Origin: Maribacter aquivivus
GTDB lineage: Bacteria; Bacteroidota; Bacteroidia; Flavobacteriales; Flavobacteriaceae
Length of the DNA: 64,000 nt
NCBI RefSeq assembly: GCF_900142175.1
Contig: NZ_FQZX01000002.1
Coordinates: forward strand, 911,317 to 975,316
Direction: 5' to 3'
Within the stretch, counting starts at the first letter, position 1. Each line of letters starts with the position of its first letter. The notes below the pieces were generated by a model. It was not told the DNA's origin and did not search any database. It saw only the letters and a program-made list of their open reading frames with translations. Shown piece after piece: positions 17,135 through 26,430 of this stretch. The position numbers and the translations under genes were made by a program.

Positions 17135-18451
17135 TTATATGTATTGATTGATGATATTCTCAAACAATTCTTGCTTACCACTCTGCAATTCTAACTCACC
17201 ATTTTCTTTAGCGATATTGTAAAGATCTTTCATATCTAACTTGCCGTTTTCAAAATCTTTACCTTTTCCAGAATCAAAAGAACTGTATCTATTTTCACGT
17301 AACTTATTATAAGACGATGATTCGATAATTTTATCTGCAGTGATCAAAGCCCTTGCAAAGGTATCCGCACCACCAATATGTGCGTGGAAAACATCTTCTA
17401 AGTCCGTACTATTTCTTCTTATTTTGGCATCAAAATTCACTCCACCACCTTGTAATCCGCCAGCAGCTAAAAATACCAACATTGCCTCAGTAGTTTCTTG
17501 AATGTTATTAGGAAATTGATCTGTATCCCAACCATTTTGGTAATCACCTCTATTGGCATCTAAACTACCTAACATACCAGCTTTTGCAGCTACAGCAATT
17601 TCATGCTGAAAAGTGTGCTGTGCCAATGTTGCATGGTTCACCTCAATGTTCATTTTAAAATCGTTCTCTAAACCATATTCTTTTAAGAAACCTATAGCTG
17701 TAGCACTGTCAAAATCATACTGATGCTTCATTGGCTCCATTGGTTTTGGCTCTATAAAGAAGTTTCCTTTAAACCCTTGGCTACGTGCATAGTCTCTTGC
17801 CATAGTCAAAAACTGACCCATATGATCCACTTCGCGACCTAAATCTGTATTCAATAAAGACATGTAACCTTCTCTACCTCCCCAGAAAACATAATTCTCA
17901 CCACCTAAAGCAATTGTTGCATCTAAAGCCAATTTAATTTGACCACCTGCTCTTGCCAATACATTAAAATCAGGATTGGTAGATGCACCGTTCATGTATC
18001 TAGGGTTTGAGAAACAGTTAGCCGTACCCCAAAGTAATTTCTTACCAGATTCTTTTTGCTTCTCTTTTAAGTAGTCAGTAATCGTTGCCAATCTTTTTTC
18101 AGATTCTGCAAAGGTTGATCCTTCTTGAATTAAATCGAAATCATGAAAACAGTAGTAATCAAATCCTATTTTATCAAAAAATTCAAAAGCAGCATCTGCC
18201 TTATCTTTTGCCGCTTGTACAGCATCCGAAGATTTATCCCACTCAAAACTCTGTGTGCCAGGACCAAATGGATCTGAACCTTGTCCACAGAAGGTATGCC
18301 AGTATGCCGTTGAAAACTTAAAGTGATCACGCATGGTTTTACCCGCTACTACTTGATCCGGATTATAATATTTAAAGGCTAGCGGATTGTCAGATTCCTT
18401 TCCTTCAAATTTAATTTTGTCTATTCCTTTAAAATATTCCTTATTTGCCAT
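17135..18451 (-). CDS. xylA: Xylose isomerase
   Basis: This 438-aa cytoplasmic enzyme is full length for the family. It converts D-xylose to D-xylulose using two divalent metal ions. Visible landmarks are [15 protein letters not shown] near residues 50-64, the catalytic-His segment [58 protein letters not shown] with the metal-ligand Glu, [15 protein letters not shown], and [18 protein letters not shown]. It lies 10 bp downstream of xylB and is the second gene of the operon. The next gene downstream is a LacI regulator in the same orientation. Confidence 0.98.
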   Translation of the reverse strand: MANKEYFKGIDKIKFEGKESDNPLAFKYYNPDQVVAGKTMRDHFKFSTAYWHTFCGQGSDPFGPGTQSFEWDKSSDAVQAAKDKADAAFEFFDKIGFDYYCFHDFDLIQEGSTFAESEKRLATITDYLKEKQKESGKKLLWGTANCFSNPRYMNGASTNPDFNVLARAGGQIKLALDATIALGGENYVFWGGREGYMSLLNTDLGREVDHMGQFLTMARDYARSQGFKGNFFIEPKPMEPMKHQYDFDSATAIGFLKEYGLENDFKMNIEVNHATLAQHTFQHEIAVAAKAGMLGSLDANRGDYQNGWDTDQFPNNIQETTEAMLVFLAAGGLQGGGVNFDAKIRRNSTDLEDVFHAHIGGADTFARALITADKIIESSSYNKLRENRYSSFDSGKGKDFENGKLDMKDLYNIAKENGELELQSGKQELFENIINQYI

Positions 18452-18461
18452 TATGTTGATT

Positions 18462-19949
18462 TTATAAGTTGTTCAATATTAATTCTAATTCTTTTTTCCA
18501 AACTGCATATGCGTCTTGGTATGCCTTCTTATCTTCCTTGGGACTAAAAGTCATTACATAATCATTATCTAAAATTGCTTTACCAAATGCTTCAAAATCG
18601 CCTTTGTGAAGATTTGCTGCTCTTGCCGCGCCAATTGCCCCAGTAGTATCATAAATTTCAATGTCATACCCTATTAAGGTTGCCACGGTATTCGAAAATA
18701 TTTCTGAACGAAAAAGATTGTCGTTGCCGGCACGCATCACATTCACTTTTATACCGTCAGATTCCATGATTTCCATTCCGTAGACAAACGAAAAAGCAAT
18801 ACCTTCTAATGCAGAACGACACAAATGACCTTTACCATGATTGTTTAAATTTAAGTTGAGAATCCTTGTACCTACATCTTTGCTTTTCAACATTCTTTCG
18901 GCACCGTTACCAAACGGAATCATTGCGACACCATCTGATCCAATTGGCACCTCATCTGCTAACGTATTCATTTCTTCATACGATGCAACATCTAGGTTAT
19001 TTAACAACCAACGGTATTGAATTCCTGCGCCATTAATACAAAGTAATTTACCAATTCTAGCCGGTTTACCTGGTGTATAATTTACGTGGGCAAAGTTGTT
19101 TACTCGAGAGCTTTCTTTTACCGAAAGATTATCTGTCACGGCATATACTACACCAGATGTACCACCGGTAGCAGCAACTTCACCGGGATTAAAAACATTC
19201 AAAGTCAAAGCATTATTTGGCTGATCGCCTGCTCTATACAATATTGGCGTACCCGTTGATAATCCGCTTTCAGTTGCTCCTTTTTCATTTACTTTAGATT
19301 GTACTGAAAAAGTATCTACGATATCAGGAATCATCTCTTTATCTAATCCGTATTGATCTAATACCAAATCAGCAATTGCATCTTTCTTGAAATCCCAAAA
19401 AATACCTTCTGATAGACCAGAAACTGTTGTATTTGCAACACCGGACAATTTATAAGCGATATAATCTCCCGGAAGCATCATTTTGTAAATCTTCGCGTAA
19501 ATTTCAGGCTCATTTTCCTTCACCCATTTTAGCTTAGATGCCGTGAAGTTTGATGGTGAATTTAATAGATGGATATCACAGGTTTCTGCACCTATTTCTT
19601 CATAGGCTTGTTGACCAATGCCCACTGCCCTACTATCGCACCAAATTATAGATTTCCTAAGTGAATTTCCTTCTTTATCAATAAGCACTAGACCGTGCAT
19701 TTGATATGATATACCAATGCCTGATATATCTTTTTTACTAATATTTTCTTGTACACATATTTTCTCGATACCGCTACAAACGTAGCGCCACCAATCTTCT
19801 GGACGCTGTTCTGCCCATCCGTTTTTTACAGCCTCCATTGACATTTCTGTCTCAGGCTCTGTAACCACTCCAACGCTTTTTCCGGTTAAAGCATTTACCA
19901 AAGCAATCTTAATAGATGAACTTCCGATATCTAATCCTAAATGGTACAT
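18462..19949 (-). CDS. xylB: Xylulokinase
   Basis: This 495-aa FGGY-family kinase phosphorylates D-xylulose to xylulose 5-phosphate, which enters the pentose phosphate pathway. The N-terminal phosphate-binding motif [15 protein letters not shown], the substrate segment [29 protein letters not shown], and the C-terminal ATP-binding part with [10 protein letters not shown] and [15 protein letters not shown] are all present. It is the first gene of xylBA and has a well-formed Bacteroidota-type promoter 37 bp upstream, next to a possible operator. No xylose transporter gene lies in the window. Confidence 0.97.
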   Translation of the reverse strand: MYHLGLDIGSSSIKIALVNALTGKSVGVVTEPETEMSMEAVKNGWAEQRPEDWWRYVCSGIEKICVQENISKKDISGIGISYQMHGLVLIDKEGNSLRKSIIWCDSRAVGIGQQAYEEIGAETCDIHLLNSPSNFTASKLKWVKENEPEIYAKIYKMMLPGDYIAYKLSGVANTTVSGLSEGIFWDFKKDAIADLVLDQYGLDKEMIPDIVDTFSVQSKVNEKGATESGLSTGTPILYRAGDQPNNALTLNVFNPGEVAATGGTSGVVYAVTDNLSVKESSRVNNFAHVNYTPGKPARIGKLLCINGAGIQYRWLLNNLDVASYEEMNTLADEVPIGSDGVAMIPFGNGAERMLKSKDVGTRILNLNLNNHGKGHLCRSALEGIAFSFVYGMEIMESDGIKVNVMRAGNDNLFRSEIFSNTVATLIGYDIEIYDTTGAIGAARAANLHKGDFEAFGKAILDNDYVMTFSPKEDKKAYQDAYAVWKKELELILNNL

Positions 19950-19985
19950 AAATAGTATAAATTGGTTTGCTGTAATAAGTTAAAC

Positions 19986-20015
19986 CAAAAATAGTTACTA
20001 TGCTGACCATTCAAT
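19986..20015 (-). promoter_or_regulatory. Predicted xylB promoter (-33/-7 type)
   Basis: On the minus strand ATTG (20015-20012), 18 bp, then TATTTTTG (19993-19986) match the Bacteroidota -33 TTTG and -7 TAnnTTTG boxes. The predicted RNA start leaves a leader of about 30 nt before the xylB ATG. Confidence 0.5.
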
Positions 20016-20044
20016 ATTTACACAACGAAATATTATCGTAAATA
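20015..20044. promoter_or_regulatory. Dyad at the xylB promoter, candidate LacI-family operator
   Basis: TATTTAC (20015-20021) and GTAAATA (20038-20044) face each other, and the overlapping ACGAAATATTATCGT (20025-20039) is itself nearly palindromic. The element adjoins the predicted -33 box of xylB. Binding by the LacI-type protein is a guess from position. Confidence 0.35.
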
Positions 20045-20183
20045 GATTTTTAAAAAATATAACAGCGTAAAAGTTTATTTATAATATTCTATTTACCAGT
20101 TATTTACATCCTTAATTGAAAATGATTTATTTTCGAAAGGGTTTTCGTACTACCCTTAATATCAATACATAAGAATTAACTTT

Positions 20184-20825
20184 TTAATACTGTTCTAGCT
20201 GATTTTGTAATTGTTCTAACTTAGAAAGTGCCTCTGATTTAGAATTTACATCTAGTTTTAAATAGATATTCTGAATATGAAAATTTACTGCACTAGGCGT
20301 TACAAACAACTTTTTAGCAATCATTTTATAGGTTGCTCCTTGACATAAAAAGTCGACAATTTGGTTCTCTCTTTCTGAGAAAAAAGCGAACGTTTTTCTA
20401 TGAAAATTGCTAATGATTTTCTTAACGATATCATTGCTCATAGCTGCACCTTCCTTTTCCATACTGCGTAAAGCATGCTCCAATTTATCTAAGGTCAGTG
20501 GTTTAGTTAAATACCCATTGGCTCCTTTCTTGAATGCATTTTTTATAACATCGAAATCATTGATTTCACTGAACATAATGATTTTTACCTCCCAATCTTT
20601 TTTCTTAAAAAGCTTAATGGCATCTACACCATTCATATCATCTAAATCAATTTCTGAAAGTACAATTTGTGGTTTCGTAAACTTATAATCTTTAATGGCA
20701 TCTTTGGCAGATGTATAGCTGCCTACCACTTCATAGCCATCAATTTCTTCGAAGTGATTTTTATAAACAGAATGTAATGAGGTATCTTTTTCTAATACTA
20801 TTATTTTAATGCTTGAATTTTTCAT
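20184..20825 (-). CDS. LuxR-type response regulator with Glu at the phosphorylation site
   Basis: The receiver domain spans residues 5-125 and a LuxR helix-turn-helix about 145-205 (FFSERENQIVDFLCQG, SAVNFHIQNIYLKL). Numbered from the chosen Met at 20825, the normal phospho-accepting Asp is Glu58 (VLSEIDLDDMNG), while the switch Ser85 and conserved Lys107 (LTKPL) remain. The acidic pocket reads EKD. The Glu may mimic phosphorylation, making the protein constitutively active or signal-independent. The frame continues upstream to a TTG at 20867 with ATGs at 20852 and 20834; 20825 was chosen because the first receiver strand begins five residues later and GGAG lies just upstream. No sensor kinase is adjacent. 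Confidence 0.85.
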   Translation of the reverse strand: MKNSSIKIIVLEKDTSLHSVYKNHFEEIDGYEVVGSYTSAKDAIKDYKFTKPQIVLSEIDLDDMNGVDAIKLFKKKDWEVKIIMFSEINDFDVIKNAFKKGANGYLTKPLTLDKLEHALRSMEKEGAAMSNDIVKKIISNFHRKTFAFFSERENQIVDFLCQGATYKMIAKKLFVTPSAVNFHIQNIYLKLDVNSKSEALSKLEQLQNQLEQY

Positions 20826-21400
20826 AATCTCCATAGTTTTTGAAGCTATCATTCTAAAAAAGAACAATAACTACAGTTAGTTTTGAGTAATTTCAATCAA
20901 CTTTTACAAGGATTGAATAACTAAACAATAGATATGTATTATGAACTAATAGTGTATGCTATACGTTCACTTTTACATATTTAATGACAATGGTTGCCTT
21001 GAAGAACAATCAAAATATTTAGATTGTACTTCGTAATTGTTTAGTAAAAATTAAATCAAAAAACGGATTACCGCCTGTGAGTCAATTCTGAAAACTGAGG
21101 CGTTTGCCAAACTTTGGATTAATGAGATTTCGGAGCTCTAAAATGATAGAAATCTTGTGAAGAAAAAAATGTGTTTTGAAACCGGAATTTAGTAGGTAAA
21201 ATTCATTCATGGTTGTGGGGGGATTTGGGGTTATACAATTGGGTTTGAATCTACTTGATGATCGAAATATATATATTAATACAATATACCCGTTAAAAAC
21301 ATAAGAATTTTCGTTCAAATACACTATTTAACAACAAAAAATGGTTACTCGTCGATAGTTAACATAAAGTTAAAACCGAGAATCACCATCAATATAAACC
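20826..21400. other. AT-rich intergenic region upstream of the response regulator
   Basis: No convincing gene is visible in about 570 bp. It holds the regulator's promoter region, a short G-rich patch (21211-21230) and an imperfect CGCCT/AGGCG hairpin near 21068-21102. A minus-strand frame of 80 codons at 21082-21324 has an improbable composition and no family resemblance. Confidence 0.6.
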
Positions 21401-21457
21401 AAAAAAATAAAGGAGGGAACCCAGTTATCCCCCCGGACAACAACCCCTCCTTTTATT
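21401..21457 (-). terminator. Intrinsic terminator after the PorP/SprF gene
   Basis: On the minus strand AATAAAAGGAGGG pairs with CCCTCCTTTATT across a long loop, followed by a run of T. It starts about 50 bp beyond the PorP/SprF stop. Confidence 0.75.
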
Positions 21458-21508
21458 GACAATTCAAATCAACCATATAACCGTAACGGTTTATAGATTT
21501 TAAAAATA

Positions 21509-23284
21509 TTACTCTATACTTATATCATCATCTTCAAAAGTATTAGATGCAGTCGCCGTTGTTTCGCTTACTTGCATAATCCATTTCTCTTGATTGTATT
21601 TTCCATTTAAATCTGTACTTGCTGCCATTTGTGCATCGTTCTTATAATCGTAATCTGCTAAGTACACATAATACAGACCGTTTTCTTTATTGTAGAATTG
21701 CTTTGGATCTAATCCTTTTTCTCGCAAGTCTTTCATAAAAGCATTCATATACTTTGTTTGACTATATACATTTGCAATTACATAGTAACCAGAATTCATA
21801 TCAATAACATCAGCATCTACCATCATTTTTACCGGTAATTCTTTAAAATTATCTCTTGTAGATGGAAATTCTTTAAAATTCGCTCTTCTTGAAGAAGTGG
21901 TTGTTGCTACTGTTTTTGTTGTAGTTGCTGCAGCAAAAGCATTTGCAGGCTCTGTTACAAAGTCAATAGCATCATTATTTAAATCATTAGATGCATAAGA
22001 TGAGTTTTCTTCTACACTAAAGTCCTGCAAAGAGCTCTTGATCGTTGTATCAATATCATTACGTAACATTCTAACAATTAATTCAAATCGTTCTTCAAAA
22101 GCTGCTATTCGTTCAATTTCTATGGAGTCTTGACGTAGAATCAACTCATCTAAAATAATCTTGTTCTCATATGCTAAACTACTTTCTGAAACCGTAGAAG
22201 TAGCTTTAGAAGATGCATCTTGTCTCTTACGACCCGATTTTCTAGCACTATCTCTTTCTTCTATTAAATGAGCTATCTGCTCTTCATAATTACGCACTAT
22301 GTTATCTATTTGATTGTCTGAAGAGTTATCTGCAACTGATATCGCCAAATCCTCATCTTTAAATTTATATGCTAAAGTAATTTCATGATTCCATCCTAAA
22401 TTGGCATCTTCACTTGATAAGTCTTTCTCCATTAAATACCCTAAAGACATTTTATCACTTAAGTTAAAACCAACACCTGCAGCTACACCATACTCTTCAT
22501 CTACCGTTGTTTGTAACCAACCATAATTTGGCATGTCTAATAATAAGGACCCAAAGTAATAAAGGCTACCATCATAATTCTGACCCACTTGTGCCATTGG
22601 CATTAAACGAGCATCTGTAAAAAGCCCTCTTGAATGTTCAAATGAGTGTGTATATTGTACCGAAGCCTTTACACTCTTTGTAGACAATTCGGTTAAAAAT
22701 TCGTTCGTTGTTTGATTGTATTTAAAAAGGTCTTCTGCATAGAACCCAAAATCGAACTTACCTAAAGACAAGTTCATACCTGGTTGTATGGCAATTTTAC
22801 TTTCTTTTCTTGCATCTGCTAATTTTGGATCGTCTTCACCAACGACAATCCTGTTTTTATCTAAACCTTGATTAAAATAGGTAACGTTCGTGCCAAAGGT
22901 TAACACAGATTTCTCTCCTAATCTTACTGCCGATGCATAGTTGGCATTGAAACCGAATTCTTGCACAACACCAGACCATTGGCTGTAAACACCAATACCT
23001 ACTGCAGTATGGTCATTTAATTTGTTGCTGAACCCTAAAAAATAGTTTTGACTATTATCATCAAAGGTTGCATATTGATTTCTATGTAGAATGTTTAAAT
23101 ATGATTTGTTCTCACGTACCAAAGAGAACGTTGGGTTTATAAAAAACCTATTGAAGAATAATTGGTTGTGGTACGTACTACTTGATCCTAAGTTTGCATT
23201 GGTTTCTTGACCTTTTACTGTTTGGACAAGAGCCAATAAGAATAAAGCAATAAGAAAACTATTGATTTTATAAGGACTTTCCAT
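21509..23284 (-). CDS. PorP/SprF-family outer-membrane protein with SPOR-like C-terminal extension
   Basis: This 591-aa protein has a signal peptide ending at VKGQ (residue ~26). A PorP/SprF beta-barrel of about 300 residues follows, with typical segments FNRFFINPTFSLV, HRNQYATFDDNSQN, GVGVYSQWSG-like strands and late GWLQTTVDEEYGVAAGVGFNL. Residues ~325-410 are charged and helical, with a linker rich in Ala/Thr after them. Residues ~485-575 (GYYVIANVYSQTKYMNAFMKDL, GLYYVYLADYDYKNDA) resemble a SPOR-type domain, which binds denuded peptidoglycan. PorP/SprF proteins support type IX secretion and cell-surface adhesin anchoring. Partner gene 66 bp upstream encodes a PD40-repeat protein. No giant adhesin gene is present here. 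Confidence 0.85.
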   Translation of the reverse strand: MESPYKINSFLIALFLLALVQTVKGQETNANLGSSSTYHNQLFFNRFFINPTFSLVRENKSYLNILHRNQYATFDDNSQNYFLGFSNKLNDHTAVGIGVYSQWSGVVQEFGFNANYASAVRLGEKSVLTFGTNVTYFNQGLDKNRIVVGEDDPKLADARKESKIAIQPGMNLSLGKFDFGFYAEDLFKYNQTTNEFLTELSTKSVKASVQYTHSFEHSRGLFTDARLMPMAQVGQNYDGSLYYFGSLLLDMPNYGWLQTTVDEEYGVAAGVGFNLSDKMSLGYLMEKDLSSEDANLGWNHEITLAYKFKDEDLAISVADNSSDNQIDNIVRNYEEQIAHLIEERDSARKSGRKRQDASSKATSTVSESSLAYENKIILDELILRQDSIEIERIAAFEERFELIVRMLRNDIDTTIKSSLQDFSVEENSSYASNDLNNDAIDFVTEPANAFAAATTTKTVATTTSSRRANFKEFPSTRDNFKELPVKMMVDADVIDMNSGYYVIANVYSQTKYMNAFMKDLREKGLDPKQFYNKENGLYYVYLADYDYKNDAQMAASTDLNGKYNQEKWIMQVSETTATASNTFEDDDISIE

Positions 23285-23350
23285 AACGATTGATTTTTAC
23301 GATTAGAATTGAATTTGTCAAATGAATTGGGGGAAATGAATAATGGGTGG

Positions 23351-24577
23351 TTATTCATCTTCGAAAACAGAGCTTGAATACTGCGTTCGTCTATCTGAGT
23401 TAAAGGCTTCTAAGAAGCGATCGTCTCTATCTTTATCATTTATAGGCTTATCACTTAAATTAAAAGCTACATTTTGTGTATGCTTGCCTTGTGCCATTCT
23501 GTTAGAAACTACATAACCAGAACCATCGCTTTGTAAAAGATTTACCGAGTACTCGTCATAAGAACTATTGATAGTGTTACCCATGTTTACAGCTAAACCA
23601 ACACTACGTTGACCAACTTCTACCATGTAGACATCTAAGCCTCCATAACCATCTCTACCGTCTGATGCGAATACCAAACTACCGTTTGAAACAGGATTTG
23701 GAAGAACATCATTTTTAGCTGTATTTACTTTTGAACCCAAGTTTTTAGCTTGACCCAACATTCCATTTTTTTGAATTGTTGCTACATATATATCATATTC
23801 GCCAAAAGTACCTGGCATGTTAGATGCAAAGAATAATCTACTACCGTCTGGTGAGATTGCCGGATGCTTTGCAGAATAATCACTAGGGCATACAGCTACC
23901 TCGGTAATTTTTTTCCACTCACCACCAACTTTATCTGCTTTGTAAATTTTGTGTATTTCTTTCTTTTTAGAGAACATACCTGTTGTAGGTTTTTGGTATG
24001 TTGTTTTACTGTAGTAAGCAGTGTTACCTCCATTTGTCAATGCTACCGGTGGGGCATACTCACCAGTAGTTTTTACTGGAGCTGCATTGTTTACCGCAAA
24101 CTCTTTAGTAGTACCTTGATCATCCCAAGGTAAAAAGTTTCTTCTGTTATTAGAGGTAAGACGAGATGGCACAACTGTACGTGTCATTTTGTAATCGTCT
24201 TTAACTAACTCCGTCCAGTTTTCATCTGCTAACTCATTCTGAACTTCTTTACCTAATTGAGAAACGGCGTGGTCAAATCTTTTCTGGTAGCTTCTTTTTA
24301 AAGTACCATCTTCAGAGATTTCCATTAATCTACCATACCAGTATAATGCATTTGCATATTTTTTGGTCAGAAAATTGGCATTACCTAAATCTTCAAAGAT
24401 TTCTGCATCAGAAAAACCAAGTGTCTTTAGTTTATTATAATTCTCTGTACGGTTGGTAACTTCTTCAACCTTTCTTTTTTGAAAACTTGTACCGTTGTCA
24501 TTGTAGGCCAAATCTTGGCCATAGCCCATGGTTGCCATACAAGCAAACAAAAGGCTGATTTTAATTGAATTGTTCAT
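23351..24577 (-). CDS. Exported TPR/PD40 (WD40-like) repeat protein, partner of the PorP/SprF gene
   Basis: This 408-aa protein has a signal peptide ending YGQ (residue ~21). A short TPR-like helical part (NANFLTKKYANALYWYGRLMEI) follows, then beta-propeller PD40/TolB-like repeats around residues 225-330: HPAISPDGSRLFFASNMPG, GEYDIYVATI, NGSLVFASDGRDGYGGLDVYMVE. This order of TPR then PD40 occurs in proteins of the PorE/SprE-neighbour type that accompany PorP/SprF in type IX secretion or gliding modules. The usual C-terminal OmpA peptidoglycan-binding domain is absent; the SPOR-like extension of the next protein may supply that function. First gene of the pair. Confidence 0.82.
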   Translation of the reverse strand: MNNSIKISLLFACMATMGYGQDLAYNDNGTSFQKRKVEEVTNRTENYNKLKTLGFSDAEIFEDLGNANFLTKKYANALYWYGRLMEISEDGTLKRSYQKRFDHAVSQLGKEVQNELADENWTELVKDDYKMTRTVVPSRLTSNNRRNFLPWDDQGTTKEFAVNNAAPVKTTGEYAPPVALTNGGNTAYYSKTTYQKPTTGMFSKKKEIHKIYKADKVGGEWKKITEVAVCPSDYSAKHPAISPDGSRLFFASNMPGTFGEYDIYVATIQKNGMLGQAKNLGSKVNTAKNDVLPNPVSNGSLVFASDGRDGYGGLDVYMVEVGQRSVGLAVNMGNTINSSYDEYSVNLLQSDGSGYVVSNRMAQGKHTQNVAFNLSDKPINDKDRDDRFLEAFNSDRRTQYSSSVFEDE

Positions 24578-24732
24578 GTTACTAGATTTTGGGGATTAAT
24601 ACTCCAAAGGTCTTGTAACTCATTCAATTGATTATTAATAAAAATTCATAGGTTTTTAAAAATTTAATGAACCATACAATCGATAAATCACCATAAATAC
24701 CTTAAAATCAATTATTTAAACAAAAAATTGAA

Positions 24733-24876
24733 TTATTTTTGAACCTGTTTATTTTTTCTTTTAACTGAAATGTAGGTATACCCTAAATATGCCAACTGTA
24801 AGCCTACCGCTGCCATTTTCAGTTTTCTACTTCTTACTAATAATTTCGCTACTCCAAATAGTGGTGATAATCCCAT
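24733..24876 (-). CDS. Small basic membrane-associated protein, 47 aa
   Basis: The frame starts with ATG and reads MGLSPLFGVAKLLV, then RSRKLK, a hydrophobic AAVGLQLAYLGYTYISV and a basic tail KRKNKQVQK. This looks like a real small protein with one membrane or amphipathic helix flanked by positive charge. It lies alone in the 537-bp gap between the PD40 gene and the divergent DUF2383 gene; the remaining flanks (24578-24732 and 24877-25114) show nothing else. No Shine-Dalgarno is seen, which is normal in this group. I do not recognise a family. Confidence 0.55.
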   Translation of the reverse strand: MGLSPLFGVAKLLVRSRKLKMAAVGLQLAYLGYTYISVKRKNKQVQK

Positions 24877-25114
24877 AATATTATTTTTTTTGTTCGAGTC
24901 TAAAATAATAATTAGCCACTTCTACGTTTAACTCTATCCGAATAAAATATATGCTAATAACTATTACAAATACTAATGATTACAGTAGTTTACTAATTAT
25001 TGAATAGAGCAAACCTACTGTTTTTTATAGCTAATCTTACTGATGTAAAGCCTGTAACTTAGTAGAAGAAAATTTATTTAATCAAAGGCTTAATAGCCTT
25101 ATAAAATTTAAAAT

Positions 25115-25567
25115 ATGAATACTGATATAGCAAAAATTGAAGACCGTTTAAAAGACTTGGTTAGTAAAAATGAAGATGCCATTAAAGGATTTGAAAAAGC
25201 ATCTGAAAATTCCAAACAAGTAGGAATCAAAAGTTACTTTGAGAAAAAAATAATTGATCGCATGCAATTCTTAAGAGAACTTAGAGCATCCGTGCCAGAA
25301 CTAGATTTAGGTAGCGTAGAAATTGAAGGTAGTGCTGCAGGTACATTACATAGAACTTGGATGGATGTAAAAGCGTTTTTCGCAGAAGATAATGACGAAG
25401 CAATGTTAGAAGAAGCTATTAGAGGTGATAAAGCAGCAATTAATGATTATGATAATGCACTTGCAGAAGTTATGATGCCACACCGCTTAAAAGAAATTAT
25501 TAGAGCGCAAAAAGAATTTTTGCAGAATGATTTAGAAACTACTGAAATCTTGGAACATCACAGATAA
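25115..25567 (+). CDS. DUF2383 (PA2169-type) four-helix-bundle protein
   Basis: This 150-aa cytoplasmic protein is all-helical and ferritin-like. Family features are LKDLVSKNEDAIKGFEKA at the start, YFEKKIIDRMQFLREL in helix two, GTLHRTWMDVK in the middle and the EEAIRGDKAAINDYDNALAEVM helix. Members are often general-stress proteins; a metal-binding role is possible but not shown. It stands alone between two small genes and is followed by a perfect bidirectional terminator. Confidence 0.87.
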   Translation: MNTDIAKIEDRLKDLVSKNEDAIKGFEKASENSKQVGIKSYFEKKIIDRMQFLRELRASVPELDLGSVEIEGSAAGTLHRTWMDVKAFFAEDNDEAMLEEAIRGDKAAINDYDNALAEVMMPHRLKEIIRAQKEFLQNDLETTEILEHHR

Positions 25568-25585
25568 TAGAATCCCCTATAAAGT

Positions 25586-25617
25586 AAAAAGCCCTTGCAA
25601 TTGCAAGGGCTTTTTTT
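25586..25617. terminator. Bidirectional intrinsic terminator
   Basis: A perfect palindrome GCCCTTGCAATTGCAAGGGC (25591-25610) is flanked by A5 and T7, serving the DUF2383 gene and the convergent hpf gene. Confidence 0.93.
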
Positions 25618-25624
25618 ATGCTTG

Positions 25625-25927
25625 TTAATAAGCTTTTAATTTGTCTTTTCGCTTTTTCAGTTGGCGCTCTAATTCGCTAACAGACTCAATAACAGATTCT
25701 TCGAAATTTTGATTACTGGCTTCTGCAAAAATTCGTGGTCCTGGCAGACTTAATCGTATGTTACAAATCATACCTGTTTCATCTGATGATGTATTTTCTT
25801 GTTTCAAGAATACGTCTGCTCTAATAATATCATCAAACTTTTTGTGAAGTTTATTCAACTTCTCTTCTGCAAAACTTTCTAATCTTTGACTAGCGGTTAC
25901 GCCGTCATATTCATAAATAATATCCAT
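25625..25927 (-). CDS. hpf: Ribosome hibernation-promoting factor (short HPF/RaiA)
   Basis: This 100-aa protein matches the short HPF/YfiA family: an N-terminal strand with DGVTASQRLESFAEEKLNKL, then FDDIIRADVFLKQEN, a central GMICNIRLSLPGPRIFAEA and the basic C-terminal ERQLKKRKDKLKAY. It binds the small ribosomal subunit in stationary phase and limits translation. The long-HPF C-terminal dimerisation domain is absent. It is monocistronic; a strong hairpin (25948-25980) lies 21 bp upstream of the start and could shape its leader. Confidence 0.93.
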   Translation of the reverse strand: MDIIYEYDGVTASQRLESFAEEKLNKLHKKFDDIIRADVFLKQENTSSDETGMICNIRLSLPGPRIFAEASNQNFEESVIESVSELERQLKKRKDKLKAY

Positions 25928-25947
25928 ACTTTTCTTTTATATAATAA

Positions 25948-25980
25948 TCGAGACAAACCTCTAAATGAGGTTCATCTCGA
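25948..25980. promoter_or_regulatory. Stable hairpin in the hpf upstream region
   Basis: TCGAGA (25948-25953) pairs with TCTCGA (25975-25980), and inside it AACCTC pairs with GAGGTT around TAAAT, with CA/CA mismatches between the stems. No T-run follows on either strand, so it is either a leader structure of hpf or a weak terminator for the VOC gene. Confidence 0.5.
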
Positions 25981-26031
25981 TAGTTCTTACTTAATTTTTA
26001 TAATCGCCCTATAGGCTTATTTTTAAATGGT

Positions 26032-26430
26032 TTATTTATCCACATTTACCATCCACCCGATTCCGAAGCGATCTGTGCATCTACCAAAATATCCCCATTC
26101 TCGTTCTCTAAAATCGTGATGTACCTGACCGCCACTAGATAAATCTTGGAATAATTGTTTTCCTTCATCCAAATCATTAGTATCAACACTCATACTAATC
26201 TGGTTACCATTGTTCAATGGTGTATCGGGCGAGGCATCGTATGCCATAAAGTGTACGCCTTTACCTTTTAACTCTGCGTGTTGTAGCTTTTGACGGAATG
26301 ATGACGGAACATCAATTTTCTTATCCTCGTACGTTTGTCTATTCTTTATTTCTGCGTTGAACAGATTTGCGTAGAAGTTTAAAGCTTCCTGACAATCGCC
26401 GTTGAAGGCTAAATATGCTTGTATTTTCAT
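26032..26430 (-). CDS. VOC-superfamily (PhnB/YjdN-like) protein
   Basis: This 132-aa protein has paired beta-alpha-beta-beta-beta modules of the glyoxalase/bleomycin-resistance fold in the PhnB arrangement. Signatures are LAFNGDCQEALNFYANLF at the start, KGVHFMAYDASPD in the middle and EREWGYFGRCTDRFGIGWMVN at the end. PhnB-like proteins are widespread and mostly of unknown substrate. It is a single leftward gene between the Y4yA-type gene and hpf. A metal site is uncertain. Confidence 0.88.
   Translation of the reverse strand: MKIQAYLAFNGDCQEALNFYANLFNAEIKNRQTYEDKKIDVPSSFRQKLQHAELKGKGVHFMAYDASPDTPLNNGNQISMSVDTNDLDEGKQLFQDLSSGGQVHHDFREREWGYFGRCTDRFGIGWMVNVDK

Noticed and set aside
4877..19949. 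The carbohydrate region as a complete polysaccharide utilisation locus
   Set aside because: There is no SusC/SusD pair, sugar-specific sensor kinase or sigma factor, and genes lie on both strands in several units.
21211..21230. G-rich patch as a possible G-quadruplex
   Set aside because: Only two runs of three or more G are present, too few for a canonical quadruplex.
21082..21324. 80-codon minus-strand frame between the response regulator and PorP/SprF
   Set aside because: Composition is irregular, it overlaps an AT-rich intergenic region and resembles no protein I know.
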